64,000 bases of DNA from CAWFLT01 sp963816795. Lineage in GTDB: Bacteria; Acidobacteriota; Vicinamibacteria; Vicinamibacterales; SCN-69-37. Made by a program: the position numbers and the translations under genes. The stretch is taken from assembly GCA_963816795.1 (NCBI GenBank), contig CAWFLT010000016.1, positions 186,001-250,000 on the forward strand, given 5' to 3'. Every line of letters begins with the position of its first letter. The first letter of the stretch is position 1. Shown here piece after piece: positions 53,979-62,644 of the stretch. A model generated the notes under the pieces. That model was not told where the DNA came from, did no database searches, and was given only the letters and a program-made list of their open reading frames with translations.

Positions 53979-56900
53979 ATGAGCTTTCCGTTCATCTCGT
54001 ACGCTCGCGAGGACAAAGCGTTCGTCGTCCGCCTCGACAAGGCGCTCAAAGACGCAAAGTCGACCGCCTGGGTCGACTGGCAGGACATTCCGCCGAGCGC
54101 GCGGTGGATGGACGAGATCCGCCGCGCGATTGTCGCGGCCGACGCGTTTGTCTTTGTCATCAGTCCGTCCTCGGCGTCCTCGCGATCGTGTGGCTGGGAG
54201 ATTTCGATCGCCGCCGAGAACAACAAGCGCATCATTCCCATCCTGCTCGTGCCCGACGAGGCGATGACGCTGCCGCCGGCGATCGGGGAAATCAACTGGA
54301 TCTTCGCGACGACGAGCGACGAGTTCGATTTGGCGGTGAAACAACTGACGACGGCGATCGGCGTCGATCTCGAATGGGTCCGCTGGCACAGCCGGCTCCT
54401 GAACCGGGCCCACGAGTGGCGAAGCGCGAACGCCGAAGAGAGTCTGCTCCTGCGCGGATGGGACCTCGAGGATGCCGAACGCCGGTTCGCCAAGGCGGGC
54501 GATCGCCAGCCACCCTTGACCGCGCTGCAAGAGGAGTACGTGGCCTGCGGGCGGTGGAGCGAACGGCTCGACGAAGCCAACCTGCTCTCCCGGCAGTCGC
54601 TGTTGCATGCGGGCCGCGGTCGCCACCAGACCGCGGCCGCCTACCGGGTACGGGCGATGGAATTGGCGCCGCAGGGTGGCGCGCCACCGGGATTCCGGGC
54701 CAGCGGGCAGAAGGCGGATTGGGCCGAGGACGCCTGGTTCCTGCATCGCTATCAGGATCGCAAACGCGGTCGATTGCGCGGGCGGGCGATGGGGCAAGGC
54801 GCCGCACTGAGTGCCGTCGCTGTCAGCCCTGATGACGGCGTGGTCGCCAGCGGCGATTTCGACGGCGGCATGCGCCTGTGGGACGCGCAGACCGGCGAGC
54901 CACTCCTGACGCTCAACGCGCACAAAGGCCCCGTCGCGACCATCGCCTTTGCGCCAGTCGGCCGCGAAATCTGGACCGGATCGGAAGACGGGACGTTGCT
55001 GATCTGGGATCTCAAGGCGACACGCGTGCGGTCGTATTTTCCGGACGAAACCGATCCGGTGACGAGCCTGGCGTTCGCCGGCGATCGTGTCGCCATCGGC
55101 TTACGCAACGGCTTCGTCGCCGTGGTCGATCGCAAGACCGAACAACCCGTGCTGCACGCGTCTCCGCACAGCGGTGCGGTCACGTCCCTCCGGTTCACCG
55201 ACGACGGCCGTCTCCTCACCGTTTCGGGACGGCCGGCGATTGGCGAGTGGCTGGGCGACGGCAGCGTGCATGCGCTGTCGCTCGACGACGGCCGCGATCA
55301 GGTACTCCTGTTTGGAACACTGGAGTCGGTCGGATGCGTGGCGCTCAGCGCCGACGGACGTCGTGCGGTTCGAGGGATGCACTCGGGGGCGGTCGAGATT
55401 TGGGACTTCGAGACCGGCAAGCGAGTTGGCGAACTGAACGGACACGAGGGTCCAGTGGTTGCCGCGACGTTTCTCGCGGATGGGGCCGCGATTCTCACCG
55501 CTGGCTCGGACCGGACGCTGCGGCTCTGGGACGTCGCCGCCGGTTCCGAGCGCCGCATTTTCGATGGCCATCTCGACGTCACGACAGCGCTTGCCGTCAG
55601 CGGCGACGGCAAGACGGCGTGGAGCGCTTCTCTCGATCAGAGTCTCGGCATCTGGGATCTGGAGAGCGTCGCTGATCTCAGAACGATCAAGACGGCCGGT
55701 GTTTCAGTGGGCGCGGTGGCGTTGAACCCTGCGGGCACGTGCGCGGTGACGGGTTCTTCCGAGGGTTCCATTCAGGTGTGGAATACGGAAACGTGCGAGC
55801 CGATCGATGTCCTCCCGCGTGCATCGGATGCCGAGAGCGGCCACACGGGAGATGTCGACAGCCTCGCCTGGAGTCGTGACGGGTCGATGATCGCGAGCGG
55901 CGGCAAGGACGGCACGCTCCGGCTCTGGAACGCCGACACCGGCGCGCTGCTCAAGCGCATCGGCCACGGCAGCGAAGGCGTGACCGCAGCCGAGTTCATC
56001 GGCGGCTCGCCCTCGATCCTGAGTGCGTCTGGCAATCGATTCAAGGCCGTCGTCGATCGGATGGCGTTTGGCGCTGCCGGCGGCCGGCTGCCGGCCGCGG
56101 ACGGCGGCGCCGGTATCGTGCTGCAGACCGACGTCGAGCGTCAGCTCACCCGTTCGCTCGAGCGGCACGCGGCGCCGATCGCCTTTCTGGCGATCGATGC
56201 GCAGGGCGTTCGCGCCATCAGCGGCTGTCCCGACGCGACGGCCCGAATCTGGGACCTCGAGAGCGGCCGCCAGATGAGGCTGCTCAGCGTCGACGCAGCC
56301 GGCGTGGTGGCGGTCGCGATGACGGCAGACGGGCAGCGGGCCGCCGTTGGCAGCCGCGACGGGGTGATTCGCATATGGAGCGTCGAGGAAACCGGTCCTC
56401 CGGTCGTCCTCGCCGGGCACGCGGCCGGCGTCGGTGAGCTCGCCTTTGCGCCAGACGGACGCACGCTCGTCAGCGCCTGGTCCGATCGCTCGCTTCGCCT
56501 CTGGGACGTCGAGTCAGGCGCGGGCGCCACGTTCGGCGTCGACGTCCTCGAGACGGCCGTGGCGATCAGCGCCGACGGTCGCACGGCCGTGACTGGTTCG
56601 TACGATCGCGTCGTTCGCGTCTGGGATCTCGGGGCCCGCAAGCAGGTCAGCGTTCTCAATGGACACACCGAGGCGGTATGGGGTGTGGCGATCAGTCCGG
56701 ATGGCCGGCGCGCGTTGAGCGGTTCGGACGATGGGACGCTGCGGGTGTGGGATCTCGCCAGCGGCCAGCCCATCAAGACGATCGAGGGCGGCGCCGGCGG
56801 GTTGAAGGGCGTCGGGTTTGGTGCCGACGCGACGACGGCGATCGCGGCGTGCGCCGACGGCCTGGCGCGCGAGTGGCACCTCGAACGCGGCGAGCTGATT

Positions 56901-57635
56901 CGGACCTACACGAATCCCGCAGGACCCGCGTCGAGCATTGGATTCGCCCGCTCCGGTCCCTGGGTCGTGTCGTCCGCGCGTGACGGCACGCTCGCCGTGT
57001 GGCAGACGCTCAGCGATGAGGTTCGGCGCGTCGTTCGCCCGCGGCGAGGCGATGTCATGGCGGTCGCCTGTCAGCCCGGCGGTGCGGTCGGACTCGTCGC
57101 CAGCGTCGACGGAGCGATTCGTGTGTGGGATCTCGTGCGCGGCGCTGAGTTGACGCCTCTCGAAGGGCACAACGCGACGGTCACGAGCGTCGCGTTCACA
57201 CCGACGGGCGAGATCGCCGTCAGTGCCTCCATGGACGGCACGCTGTGCGTCTGGGACATGAACGTCGGGAAGCCGTTGCAGGTGCTGATCGGCCACACGG
57301 CGCCCGTCCTCGCCGTCGCGATCAGCCCTGACGGCCGCGTCGCGGCCAGCGCGTCAGGGGATGGGACGGCCCGCCTCTGGGATCTGCGCGGTGGACAGCA
57401 ACTGGACGTGGTTCGCGCGATGGCCAACTGCCTCGCGTTCGATCCACGGGGCGAACAGGTGTGGCTCGGATCGGGATGGAGCGGAACGGCCTGGGTGTGG
57501 ACGATTTGCGACTCGCGAACGGCGGCGATGCCGCCAGCGGGGCGCAGCGGCGACGCACAAACGACCGACATGGAAGCGCTCCATCGATCGATCGGCCTGC
57601 GGCTGACCGCCGACCGGCGGCTGACGCTCGTCTGA
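53979..57635 (+). CDS. TIR-domain protein with multi-propeller WD40 repeats
   Basis: 1218 residues, intact. Residues 1-135 form a TIR domain: FISYAREDKAFV (box 1), VDWQDIPP (box 2 region), FVISPSSASSRSCGWEI with E74 in the SxxCxxE position of TIR NAD-glycohydrolases, and RIIPILLVP (box 3). Residues 135-265 form a helical linker (WVRWHSRLLNRAHEWRSANA). From about 270 to the end there are about 18 WD40-type blades (RLWD, RVWD, CVWD and so on), enough for two to three propellers. No TM segment is seen. By family logic it may sense a ligand through the propellers and cleave NAD. No other defence genes are adjacent. Confidence 0.9.
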   Translation: MSFPFISYAREDKAFVVRLDKALKDAKSTAWVDWQDIPPSARWMDEIRRAIVAADAFVFVISPSSASSRSCGWEISIAAENNKRIIPILLVPDEAMTLPPAIGEINWIFATTSDEFDLAVKQLTTAIGVDLEWVRWHSRLLNRAHEWRSANAEESLLLRGWDLEDAERRFAKAGDRQPPLTALQEEYVACGRWSERLDEANLLSRQSLLHAGRGRHQTAAAYRVRAMELAPQGGAPPGFRASGQKADWAEDAWFLHRYQDRKRGRLRGRAMGQGAALSAVAVSPDDGVVASGDFDGGMRLWDAQTGEPLLTLNAHKGPVATIAFAPVGREIWTGSEDGTLLIWDLKATRVRSYFPDETDPVTSLAFAGDRVAIGLRNGFVAVVDRKTEQPVLHASPHSGAVTSLRFTDDGRLLTVSGRPAIGEWLGDGSVHALSLDDGRDQVLLFGTLESVGCVALSADGRRAVRGMHSGAVEIWDFETGKRVGELNGHEGPVVAATFLADGAAILTAGSDRTLRLWDVAAGSERRIFDGHLDVTTALAVSGDGKTAWSASLDQSLGIWDLESVADLRTIKTAGVSVGAVALNPAGTCAVTGSSEGSIQVWNTETCEPIDVLPRASDAESGHTGDVDSLAWSRDGSMIASGGKDGTLRLWNADTGALLKRIGHGSEGVTAAEFIGGSPSILSASGNRFKAVVDRMAFGAAGGRLPAADGGAGIVLQTDVERQLTRSLERHAAPIAFLAIDAQGVRAISGCPDATARIWDLESGRQMRLLSVDAAGVVAVAMTADGQRAAVGSRDGVIRIWSVEETGPPVVLAGHAAGVGELAFAPDGRTLVSAWSDRSLRLWDVESGAGATFGVDVLETAVAISADGRTAVTGSYDRVVRVWDLGARKQVSVLNGHTEAVWGVAISPDGRRALSGSDDGTLRVWDLASGQPIKTIEGGAGGLKGVGFGADATTAIAACADGLAREWHLERGELIRTYTNPAGPASSIGFARSGPWVVSSARDGTLAVWQTLSDEVRRVVRPRRGDVMAVACQPGGAVGLVASVDGAIRVWDLVRGAELTPLEGHNATVTSVAFTPTGEIAVSASMDGTLCVWDMNVGKPLQVLIGHTAPVLAVAISPDGRVAASASGDGTARLWDLRGGQQLDVVRAMANCLAFDPRGEQVWLGSGWSGTAWVWTICDSRTAAMPPAGRSGDAQTTDMEALHRSIGLRLTADRRLTLV

Positions 57636-57643
57636 CGCCGAAT

Positions 57644-58759
57644 CTATTCCGCTCCCACCGCGGCAATCAGCGCCTTGATGTACCCGAACGCGAACGCGAA
57701 GCCCTGATTGCTGTCCACGCCGGGGACATTCGGCACGTGGTCCGGCATCATCATCCCGTCGTAGCCGACTTCCTTGTAGACGCGCATCGCCTTCAGCATG
57801 TCCACGCTGCCGTTGTCGATGAACGTCTCGCGGAAATTGAGGAATCCGCCGTCGATGTTGCGAAAGTGCACGCTGAAGATCTTCTTGCGCGACCCGAAGT
57901 AGCGAATGACGTCGAAGATCTGCTCGCCAGGTTTCTCGAGTTGCTCGGAGACGGTGCCCTGGCAGAAATTGAGGCCGTGGTACGGGCTCTCCTTGATCGC
58001 GACGAAGCGCTTCAGCCCGTCGACCGAACCCAGGACGGCGTCGACGCCCCGCCAGCCGGTGCCCCTGGGGACGCCGGGATCCTGCGGGTGGCAGCCCATC
58101 CGGACTTTGTACTCTTCGGCGACCGGCACCACGCGTTCCAGGAAGTAGGTGATCCGCTCCCAGTAGGTCTCGGCGTCCACCTTGCCGGCGATCGTGGGCT
58201 CAGCCGGCGCGGCGTTGGCGTGGATGAACTCGCTGTAGCGGGCGCCGCCGCGGCCGGGCGCCGTGCCGGTACGCGGAATGCCGATGATCGTGAAGTTGTA
58301 CTTGACCTGAAAGATGCCGGCGCGCGCGGCATTGCGGATCATCTGACAGATGTCGTCGATGTTGCGGTCGCGTTCAGGACTCTGGCCGAGATAGATGGCC
58401 GGCATCTCGGCGCGGGAGACCTCGACCGAGCTCATCGGCAGGGGCACCATGTCGAGCGAGATGCCGAACGAGGCGATCCGGTCGCGCAACCGGGAGAGGC
58501 CGTCCACCGACCAGGCGTCGTCCAGCCGGGCGGAGGGCAGGCGGCTGCAGATGTTGTTGACGCCAAAGGCCGCGAAGGCGCGCAGCAGATCGTCGGAATC
58601 GCCGTTCTGCGTGCCGACTTTCATCCGGGCCTTCGAACCTGCCGGCACGGCGGCCGCGGCCGATGGCGCCTGAGCGACTTGCGCCGAGACGACCGCTTCT
58701 GCGAGCGCACCCACTGAGATCCCGGATCCCGCCAGCTTCACGAACTCGCGTCGGTTCAT
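57644..58759 (-). CDS. Tat-exported UxuA-family (mannonate dehydratase-like) protein
   Basis: 371 residues. NRREFVKLAGSGISVGAL is a twin-arginine signal. The UxuA-like TIM barrel has GCHPQDPGVPRGTGWRGVD, ESPYHGLNFCQGTVSE (a UxuA hallmark with the metal-site Cys), FSVHFRNIDGG and MMMPDHVPN. Bacterial UxuA removes water from D-mannonate in the cytoplasm. An exported member of about 370 residues is unusual and probably acts on a sugar acid outside the cytoplasm, or has another role. A promoter, a leader and a terminator lie upstream. Confidence 0.82.
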   Translation of the reverse strand: MNRREFVKLAGSGISVGALAEAVVSAQVAQAPSAAAAVPAGSKARMKVGTQNGDSDDLLRAFAAFGVNNICSRLPSARLDDAWSVDGLSRLRDRIASFGISLDMVPLPMSSVEVSRAEMPAIYLGQSPERDRNIDDICQMIRNAARAGIFQVKYNFTIIGIPRTGTAPGRGGARYSEFIHANAAPAEPTIAGKVDAETYWERITYFLERVVPVAEEYKVRMGCHPQDPGVPRGTGWRGVDAVLGSVDGLKRFVAIKESPYHGLNFCQGTVSEQLEKPGEQIFDVIRYFGSRKKIFSVHFRNIDGGFLNFRETFIDNGSVDMLKAMRVYKEVGYDGMMMPDHVPNVPGVDSNQGFAFAFGYIKALIAAVGAE

Positions 58760-58845
58760 TCCGCACTCCTTCGCTCGCGGTGCGAGCTACGGCGCGGCAG
58801 GCACGCCTCGGATGCCGGCGACGCGCCGCGCGGTCACCATTCGCG

Positions 58846-58881
58846 AAAAACGCCCGTCCCAGGCCGAAGCCTGGACGGGCG
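58846..58881 (-). terminator. Rho-independent terminator on the minus strand
   Basis: The stem CGCCCGTCC(C)AGGC/GCCTGGACGGGCG (58851-58881) with a CGAA loop is followed on the minus strand by five T (58846-58850). It points towards the UxuA-like gene and would stop a transcript coming from 59052. Confidence 0.8.
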
Positions 58882-59052
58882 TCACGCGTGTCTCACACGC
58901 ATGCCGGCATGCAGCCAGCATTTGATGGACGTTCAATTCAGAGATTGGTTGTGTTGCGCATTCCCGAGAACACGTGCTCGCGAATGCGCCTCATAAGCCC
59001 GGTGGTCTGCTCATCGTCTACAGAACCTCCCACGTCTGACTTGCCGCGGCTA
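58846..59052 (-). ncRNA. Candidate small RNA or attenuated leader
   Basis: About 205 bases between the minus-strand promoter at 59059-59087 and the terminator at 58846-58881. It contains a 13-base hairpin near 58957-58990 (GCGCATTC-type arms, one mismatch, 8-base loop), a palindrome GCATGCCGGCATGC near 58900-58914 and a GCGTGT/ACACGC stem. No known riboswitch consensus matched by eye. It could be a free small RNA or a conditional leader of the UxuA-like gene that starts 87 bases after the terminator. Confidence 0.45.
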
Positions 59053-59058
59053 GTCGTA

Positions 59059-59087
59059 CAAATACGCCTCTCTGCGGTCGTTGTCAA
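59059..59087 (-). promoter_or_regulatory. Sigma-70-like promoter for the leftward unit
   Basis: On the minus strand TTGACA (59082-59087) and TATTTG (59059-59064) are 17 bases apart. A perfect 16-base tandem direct repeat lies just upstream. Confidence 0.6.
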
Positions 59088-59089
59088 CC

Positions 59090-59121
59090 GTCCGCATGGG
59101 CTGATGTCCGCATGGGCTGAT
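59090..59121. repeat. 16-base tandem direct repeat
   Basis: GTCCGCATGGGCTGAT is repeated twice without spacer, between the leftward promoter (-35 at 59082) and the rightward vapB promoter region. It is a possible regulator site shared by both. Confidence 0.7.
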
Positions 59122-59147
59122 TCCCGGCCCTTGACGCGCGAGCATCG

Positions 59148-59170
59148 TTGTAGTACAAGTTTGTAATACA
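59148..59170. promoter_or_regulatory. vapB operator dyads
   Basis: TTGTAGTACAA (59148-59158) and TGTAATACA (59162-59170) are adjacent palindromes 5 bases before the vapB ATG. RHH antitoxins bind such paired dyads to repress their own operon. TTGACG at 59131-59136 may be the -35 box, with a weak -10 inside the first dyad. Confidence 0.7.
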
Positions 59171-59175
59171 CTGAC

Positions 59176-59448
59176 ATGGCCCTGACCGTCCGTCTCAGCC
59201 CCGCCGTCGAGCGTGAGCTCAAGGCGCTCGCGAAGCGCCGGCGAGTCTCGCGCTCGGACATCGTCCGCGAGGCGATCGCCCGGTACGGCGCCGACGAGGC
59301 GCGTGAGGGTGTGGGCCTCCGTCCCTACGATGACTGGATCGACGTCATCGGCGTCGTGAGCCTTGCCGTGCGGGATCCGGACCGCACCACCGGTGAGCAA
59401 TTCGCCGCGATCGCGCGAGAACGGGCCCGTGCGCGGCGTCCTCGTTGA
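59176..59448 (+). CDS. RHH-type antitoxin (VapB/CopG-like)
   Basis: 90 residues. The first 45 residues are a ribbon-helix-helix (LTVRLSPAVERELKALAK, then RVSRSDIVREAIARYG). The rest is a charged tail that would neutralise the toxin. The gene starts only a few bases after the operator dyads, so the mRNA may be almost leaderless, with no clear Shine-Dalgarno sequence. It overlaps the toxin gene by 20 bases. Confidence 0.85.
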   Translation: MALTVRLSPAVERELKALAKRRRVSRSDIVREAIARYGADEAREGVGLRPYDDWIDVIGVVSLAVRDPDRTTGEQFAAIARERARARRPR

Positions 59449-59842
59449 TGCCGGGCCGCTCGTCGCCCTTCTCGACCAGGCCGATCCGGCGCACGCCGCC
59501 TGCGTCGCGGCCCTCCAGACCTTCCGCCACCCGCTCATCACGGTCTGGCCGGCCTTGACCGAGGCGATGTACTTGCTGGGCCGGTCCTGGCTCGCCCAGA
59601 AGGCGCTGTGGAGCCGGCTGGAGACCCACGCCCTCGCTCTGGCGCCGCTCGATGAGACAGACGCGCCCCGGATGCGCGAACTGATGGAGAAGTACCGCGA
59701 CCTGCCGATGGACCTGGCCGATGCGGCGCTCGTCCGCGTCGCCGAGCGTGAGTCACTGATGGATATCTTCACGCTCGACAGGAAGCACTTTACTGTCTAC
59801 CGACCGGGACGCCGTCGCCGGTTTTCGGTCGTTCCGTTGTAA
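59429..59842 (+). CDS. PIN-domain toxin (VapC-like)
   Basis: 137 residues from GTG 59429 (MRGVLVDAGPLVALLDQ). PIN acidic residues are visible: D7 in the first strand, E45 in PALTEAMYLL, and D95/D98 in DLPMDLADAALV. The end RPGRRRRFSVVPL is basic. PIN toxins of this type cleave tRNA or rRNA. The start chosen overlaps the antitoxin and leaves D7 near the N-terminus as in relatives. An upstream in-frame start is less likely. The module looks complete. Confidence 0.88.
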   Translation: MRGVLVDAGPLVALLDQADPAHAACVAALQTFRHPLITVWPALTEAMYLLGRSWLAQKALWSRLETHALALAPLDETDAPRMRELMEKYRDLPMDLADAALVRVAERESLMDIFTLDRKHFTVYRPGRRRRFSVVPL

Positions 59843-59920
59843 CGCCGGTCTCCGCTCGAATCGCTGCCGCCCCCTCAAGATGTGAGGCGCCCGCCCGTCC
59901 TGTCATAGGATGACGTCCAC

Positions 59921-61402
59921 ATGCGAGCTGCCGGCGCGACGACGTCTCCTTCCTCCCTCACTCCCGACTACAAGATCTGGCAAGTCATCGCCGCTTCGGC
60001 GGTCGGCACGATGATCGAGTGGTACGACTTCTACATTTTCGGCAGTCTGGCGGCGGTGATCGCGCCGTTGTTCTATCCGCAGGGCAACGAGACGCTGGCG
60101 CTCATCGCGTACCTGTCGACGTTTGCCGTCGGGTTCGTCGTCCGGCCGTTCGGCGCGCTGTTCTTCGGACGCATCGGCGATCTGGTCGGCCGCAAGTACG
60201 CGTTCCTCGTCACGCTCGTGATCATGGGCGGGGCGACGGCGCTCATCGGGTTGTTGCCGACCTACGCCACGATCGGCCTGGTCGCGCCCATCGCGCTCCT
60301 GCTGATTCGTGTGCTGCAGGGACTCGCGCTCGGCGGCGAGTACGGCGGCGCCGCGGTCTACGTCGCCGAGCACGTGCCAGACGACCGGCGCGGCTTCTAC
60401 ACCAGCTTCATCCAGATCACCGCGACGCTCGGGCTCTTTCTCTCGCTCGCCGTGATTCTCTTCGTCCAGAACACGATGAGCGCGCAGACGTTCCGCGACT
60501 GGGGCTGGCGCCTGCCGTTTCTGCTCTCGATCTTCCTGGTCGCGGTCTCGCTCTACATCCGGCTCCGGATGAAGGAATCACCGATCTTCCAGCACATCAA
60601 GACCACGGGCATGACCTCGGCACGACCGCTCAAAGAGGCCTTCGCGCAGTGGTCCAACCTCAAGAACGTACTGATCTCGCTGTTCGGTGCGACCGCCGGA
60701 CAGGGCGTCGTCTGGTACACCGGACAGTTCTATGCGTTGTTCTATCTCCAGACGATTCTCAAGGTGAATGTCACCTCCGCGAGCGTTATCGTGGCTGCCG
60801 CCTTGATCCTGGGAATGCCGCTCTTTGTCGTGTTCGGCGCGCTCTCGGATCGGATCGGTCGCAAGAAGATCATGATGGCCGGCTGCCTCATTGCCGCCGT
60901 GTCCTATCTGCCGATCTATCGGGCGATGCAGTCCGTGGCGGGGTCGGAGGTCGTCACCGCGATTTCTCAGCGCAACCCGGTCACCGGCGCCCTCGTCCTC
61001 ACCCCGCAGACGATGGTCGGCGGCACGCTCCAGCCCGCCCGCGAGGTGCTCCCGTTCACCGGGATCGCCAACCTCGCGACGAACGGCGTCGCCTGGAAGC
61101 TCGTGCTGCTCATCTTCATCCAGGTCGTCTTCGTGACGATGGTGTATGGTCCGATTGCGGCGTACCTGGTCGAAGCGTTCCCGGCGAGGATCCGCTACAC
61201 GGCGCTCTCGCTGCCGTATCACATCGGCAACGGCGTCTTCGGCGGCCTGCTACCGCTCATCGGGCTGTCCGTCATCGCCCGCACCGGCAACATCTACGCC
61301 GGACTCTATTACCCGATCATCGTCGCCGGCCTCACGTTCGTCGTCGGATCGCTGCTGCTGAAGGAAACGCACAAAGAGAAGATCTGGACGGAAGTGCGCT
61401 AG
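59921..61402 (+). CDS. MFS transporter, metabolite:H+ symporter (MHS) family
   Basis: 493 residues with 12 hydrophobic segments. The MHS signatures are GTMIEWYDFYIFGSLAAVI at TM1, the loop GRIGDLVGRKYAFLVT and RVLQGLALGGEYGGAAVYVAEH. The second half has LSDRIGRKKIMMAG. Members move organic acids, proline/betaine or shikimate with protons. No substrate can be assigned. It ends 5 bases before the convergent CotH gene. The frame is intact. Confidence 0.93.
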   Translation: MRAAGATTSPSSLTPDYKIWQVIAASAVGTMIEWYDFYIFGSLAAVIAPLFYPQGNETLALIAYLSTFAVGFVVRPFGALFFGRIGDLVGRKYAFLVTLVIMGGATALIGLLPTYATIGLVAPIALLLIRVLQGLALGGEYGGAAVYVAEHVPDDRRGFYTSFIQITATLGLFLSLAVILFVQNTMSAQTFRDWGWRLPFLLSIFLVAVSLYIRLRMKESPIFQHIKTTGMTSARPLKEAFAQWSNLKNVLISLFGATAGQGVVWYTGQFYALFYLQTILKVNVTSASVIVAAALILGMPLFVVFGALSDRIGRKKIMMAGCLIAAVSYLPIYRAMQSVAGSEVVTAISQRNPVTGALVLTPQTMVGGTLQPAREVLPFTGIANLATNGVAWKLVLLIFIQVVFVTMVYGPIAAYLVEAFPARIRYTALSLPYHIGNGVFGGLLPLIGLSVIARTGNIYAGLYYPIIVAGLTFVVGSLLLKETHKEKIWTEVR

Positions 61403-61407
61403 AAGCG

Positions 61408-62636
61408 CTACTGAAGCTTTTGCCGCTCGCGCTGGACCTCCGTCCAGCACGAAGGGCGGCCGGAACGTCGCGAACTCCCGCAGGAACCCAATCTCGTTCT
61501 CGAACTCGGTGTTCGTGAACTGTTTGTTGATGTCTTCGAGCGCCGCCGGCGTGATCAAGGTGACGACGCGCTCGATCTCCTCGGCGAGCCAGTTGTCTTC
61601 CGCGCACCGTTCGGCCGCGCGCTCGGCGGCGTCGAGAAAGGCGGTCATGAATTCGGGATACGCGCGAGCCCGTTGGAACAGCACGACGTCCTGCGAGCCT
61701 TGCCGGAGGATCGAGAAGTCGAGGACCGGCAAATGCCTGATCTTCGTCCCACGGGAACAGCCGATGCCGGACCGAGTCGCGAAAGCGGTAGACGTAGAAG
61801 TTGTTGATGCCCCCGAAGCTTCCCAGGATGCCGTCGTTGTTGGCCAGGAACCCCTGGACGCCCACTTGCGTCATGAATTGCTTGATGTCAATGCGCGCCT
61901 CCACGCGGTCTTTCCAGACCGCGTCGTCGCCGGCGTTGATCTCCTGGAACAACTGCGCGGAGCGGCTCGAACAGCGTGCTGTCCGATTCGAGCTCGTGAT
62001 TTCTCGGCTCGAACATCTCGCGGTAGGTCGCGTAGTCGTCGCCCGGGTAGCCCATGTAGAAGTCGGGCGGGTACTTGTATTCGTAGAGATACCCGCCAGT
62101 GTCGCCGATCGTGCGCGTGACGAACGTCCTCGGTCACGTCCTCGACGATCGCGTACAGCCCCTCGTAGACGTTGTTGATGTACAGCCGGGCGAACGACTC
62201 GCGCGGCGCCGGCTCGCCGATCCGGCGATAGATGGCCATCGCCAGGAACTCGCGCATCAGCGACTTGTCCTGCCAGAGGTTGTCGAGCACGAGCGACCTC
62301 AGGCCGAGAAACCGCTGGCCGGTCGTGTAGCGATCGAAATCGATCAGCAGGCCGAGCTTCTGCGGCTGATCGGCTGCCGAGGCCGCGCGACCGCACGGCG
62401 ACGTTGCGGACGCGCTGGCCCAGCCACGTGAGATCGGCGGGCACGAAGATGTTCTCCGTGTACCGCTCGCGAACCATCGCCAGGTCCTTCGAGTGGATCG
62501 AGAGATCCACGCGGTGCAGCACCTGGTCGTCGAAGAGGGCGTCGGCGGCGGTCGTCTGGACGGACGCGGTCGCGGGCCAGAGCAGCCAGATCGCGGCAAT
62601 CAGCCCGGCGAAGAAAGCGCCTCGGCGCGCACCCAT
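61408..62636 (-). CDS. Second CotH-kinase-family exported protein (five frame breaks)
   Basis: From ATG 62636 (MGARRGAFFAGLIAAIWLL, signal peptide) the CotH body can be stitched through breaks near 62390, 62105, 61970, 61735 and 61435, all in the +1 sense. Family pieces are DLTWLGQRVRNVAVRSRG, LRSLVLDNLWQDKSLM, ARLYINNVYEGLYAIVEDV, GVQGFLANNDGILGSFGG and FPWDEDQAF (the kinase-like WDxD region). The last frame restores a stop at 61408-61410 after QRERQKLQ. Unlike the first CotH protein there is no EF-hand. It lies 8 bases downstream of the porin gene. It is the most damaged frame in the window. Confidence 0.75.
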
Positions 62637-62644
62637 GTCGGACC

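Noticed and set aside
53626..53982. A 118-codon ORF between the kinase and TIR-WD40 genes.
   Set aside because: No motif and no ribosome site; it overlaps the start of the TIR-WD40 gene by 4 bases in another frame, which alone is weak evidence.
53979..57635. A wider defence island around the TIR-WD40 gene.
   Set aside because: The neighbours are a two-component system, a UxuA-like gene, a VapBC pair and a transporter. Only VapBC could be a defence gene, and it lies 1.5 kb away past an unrelated gene.
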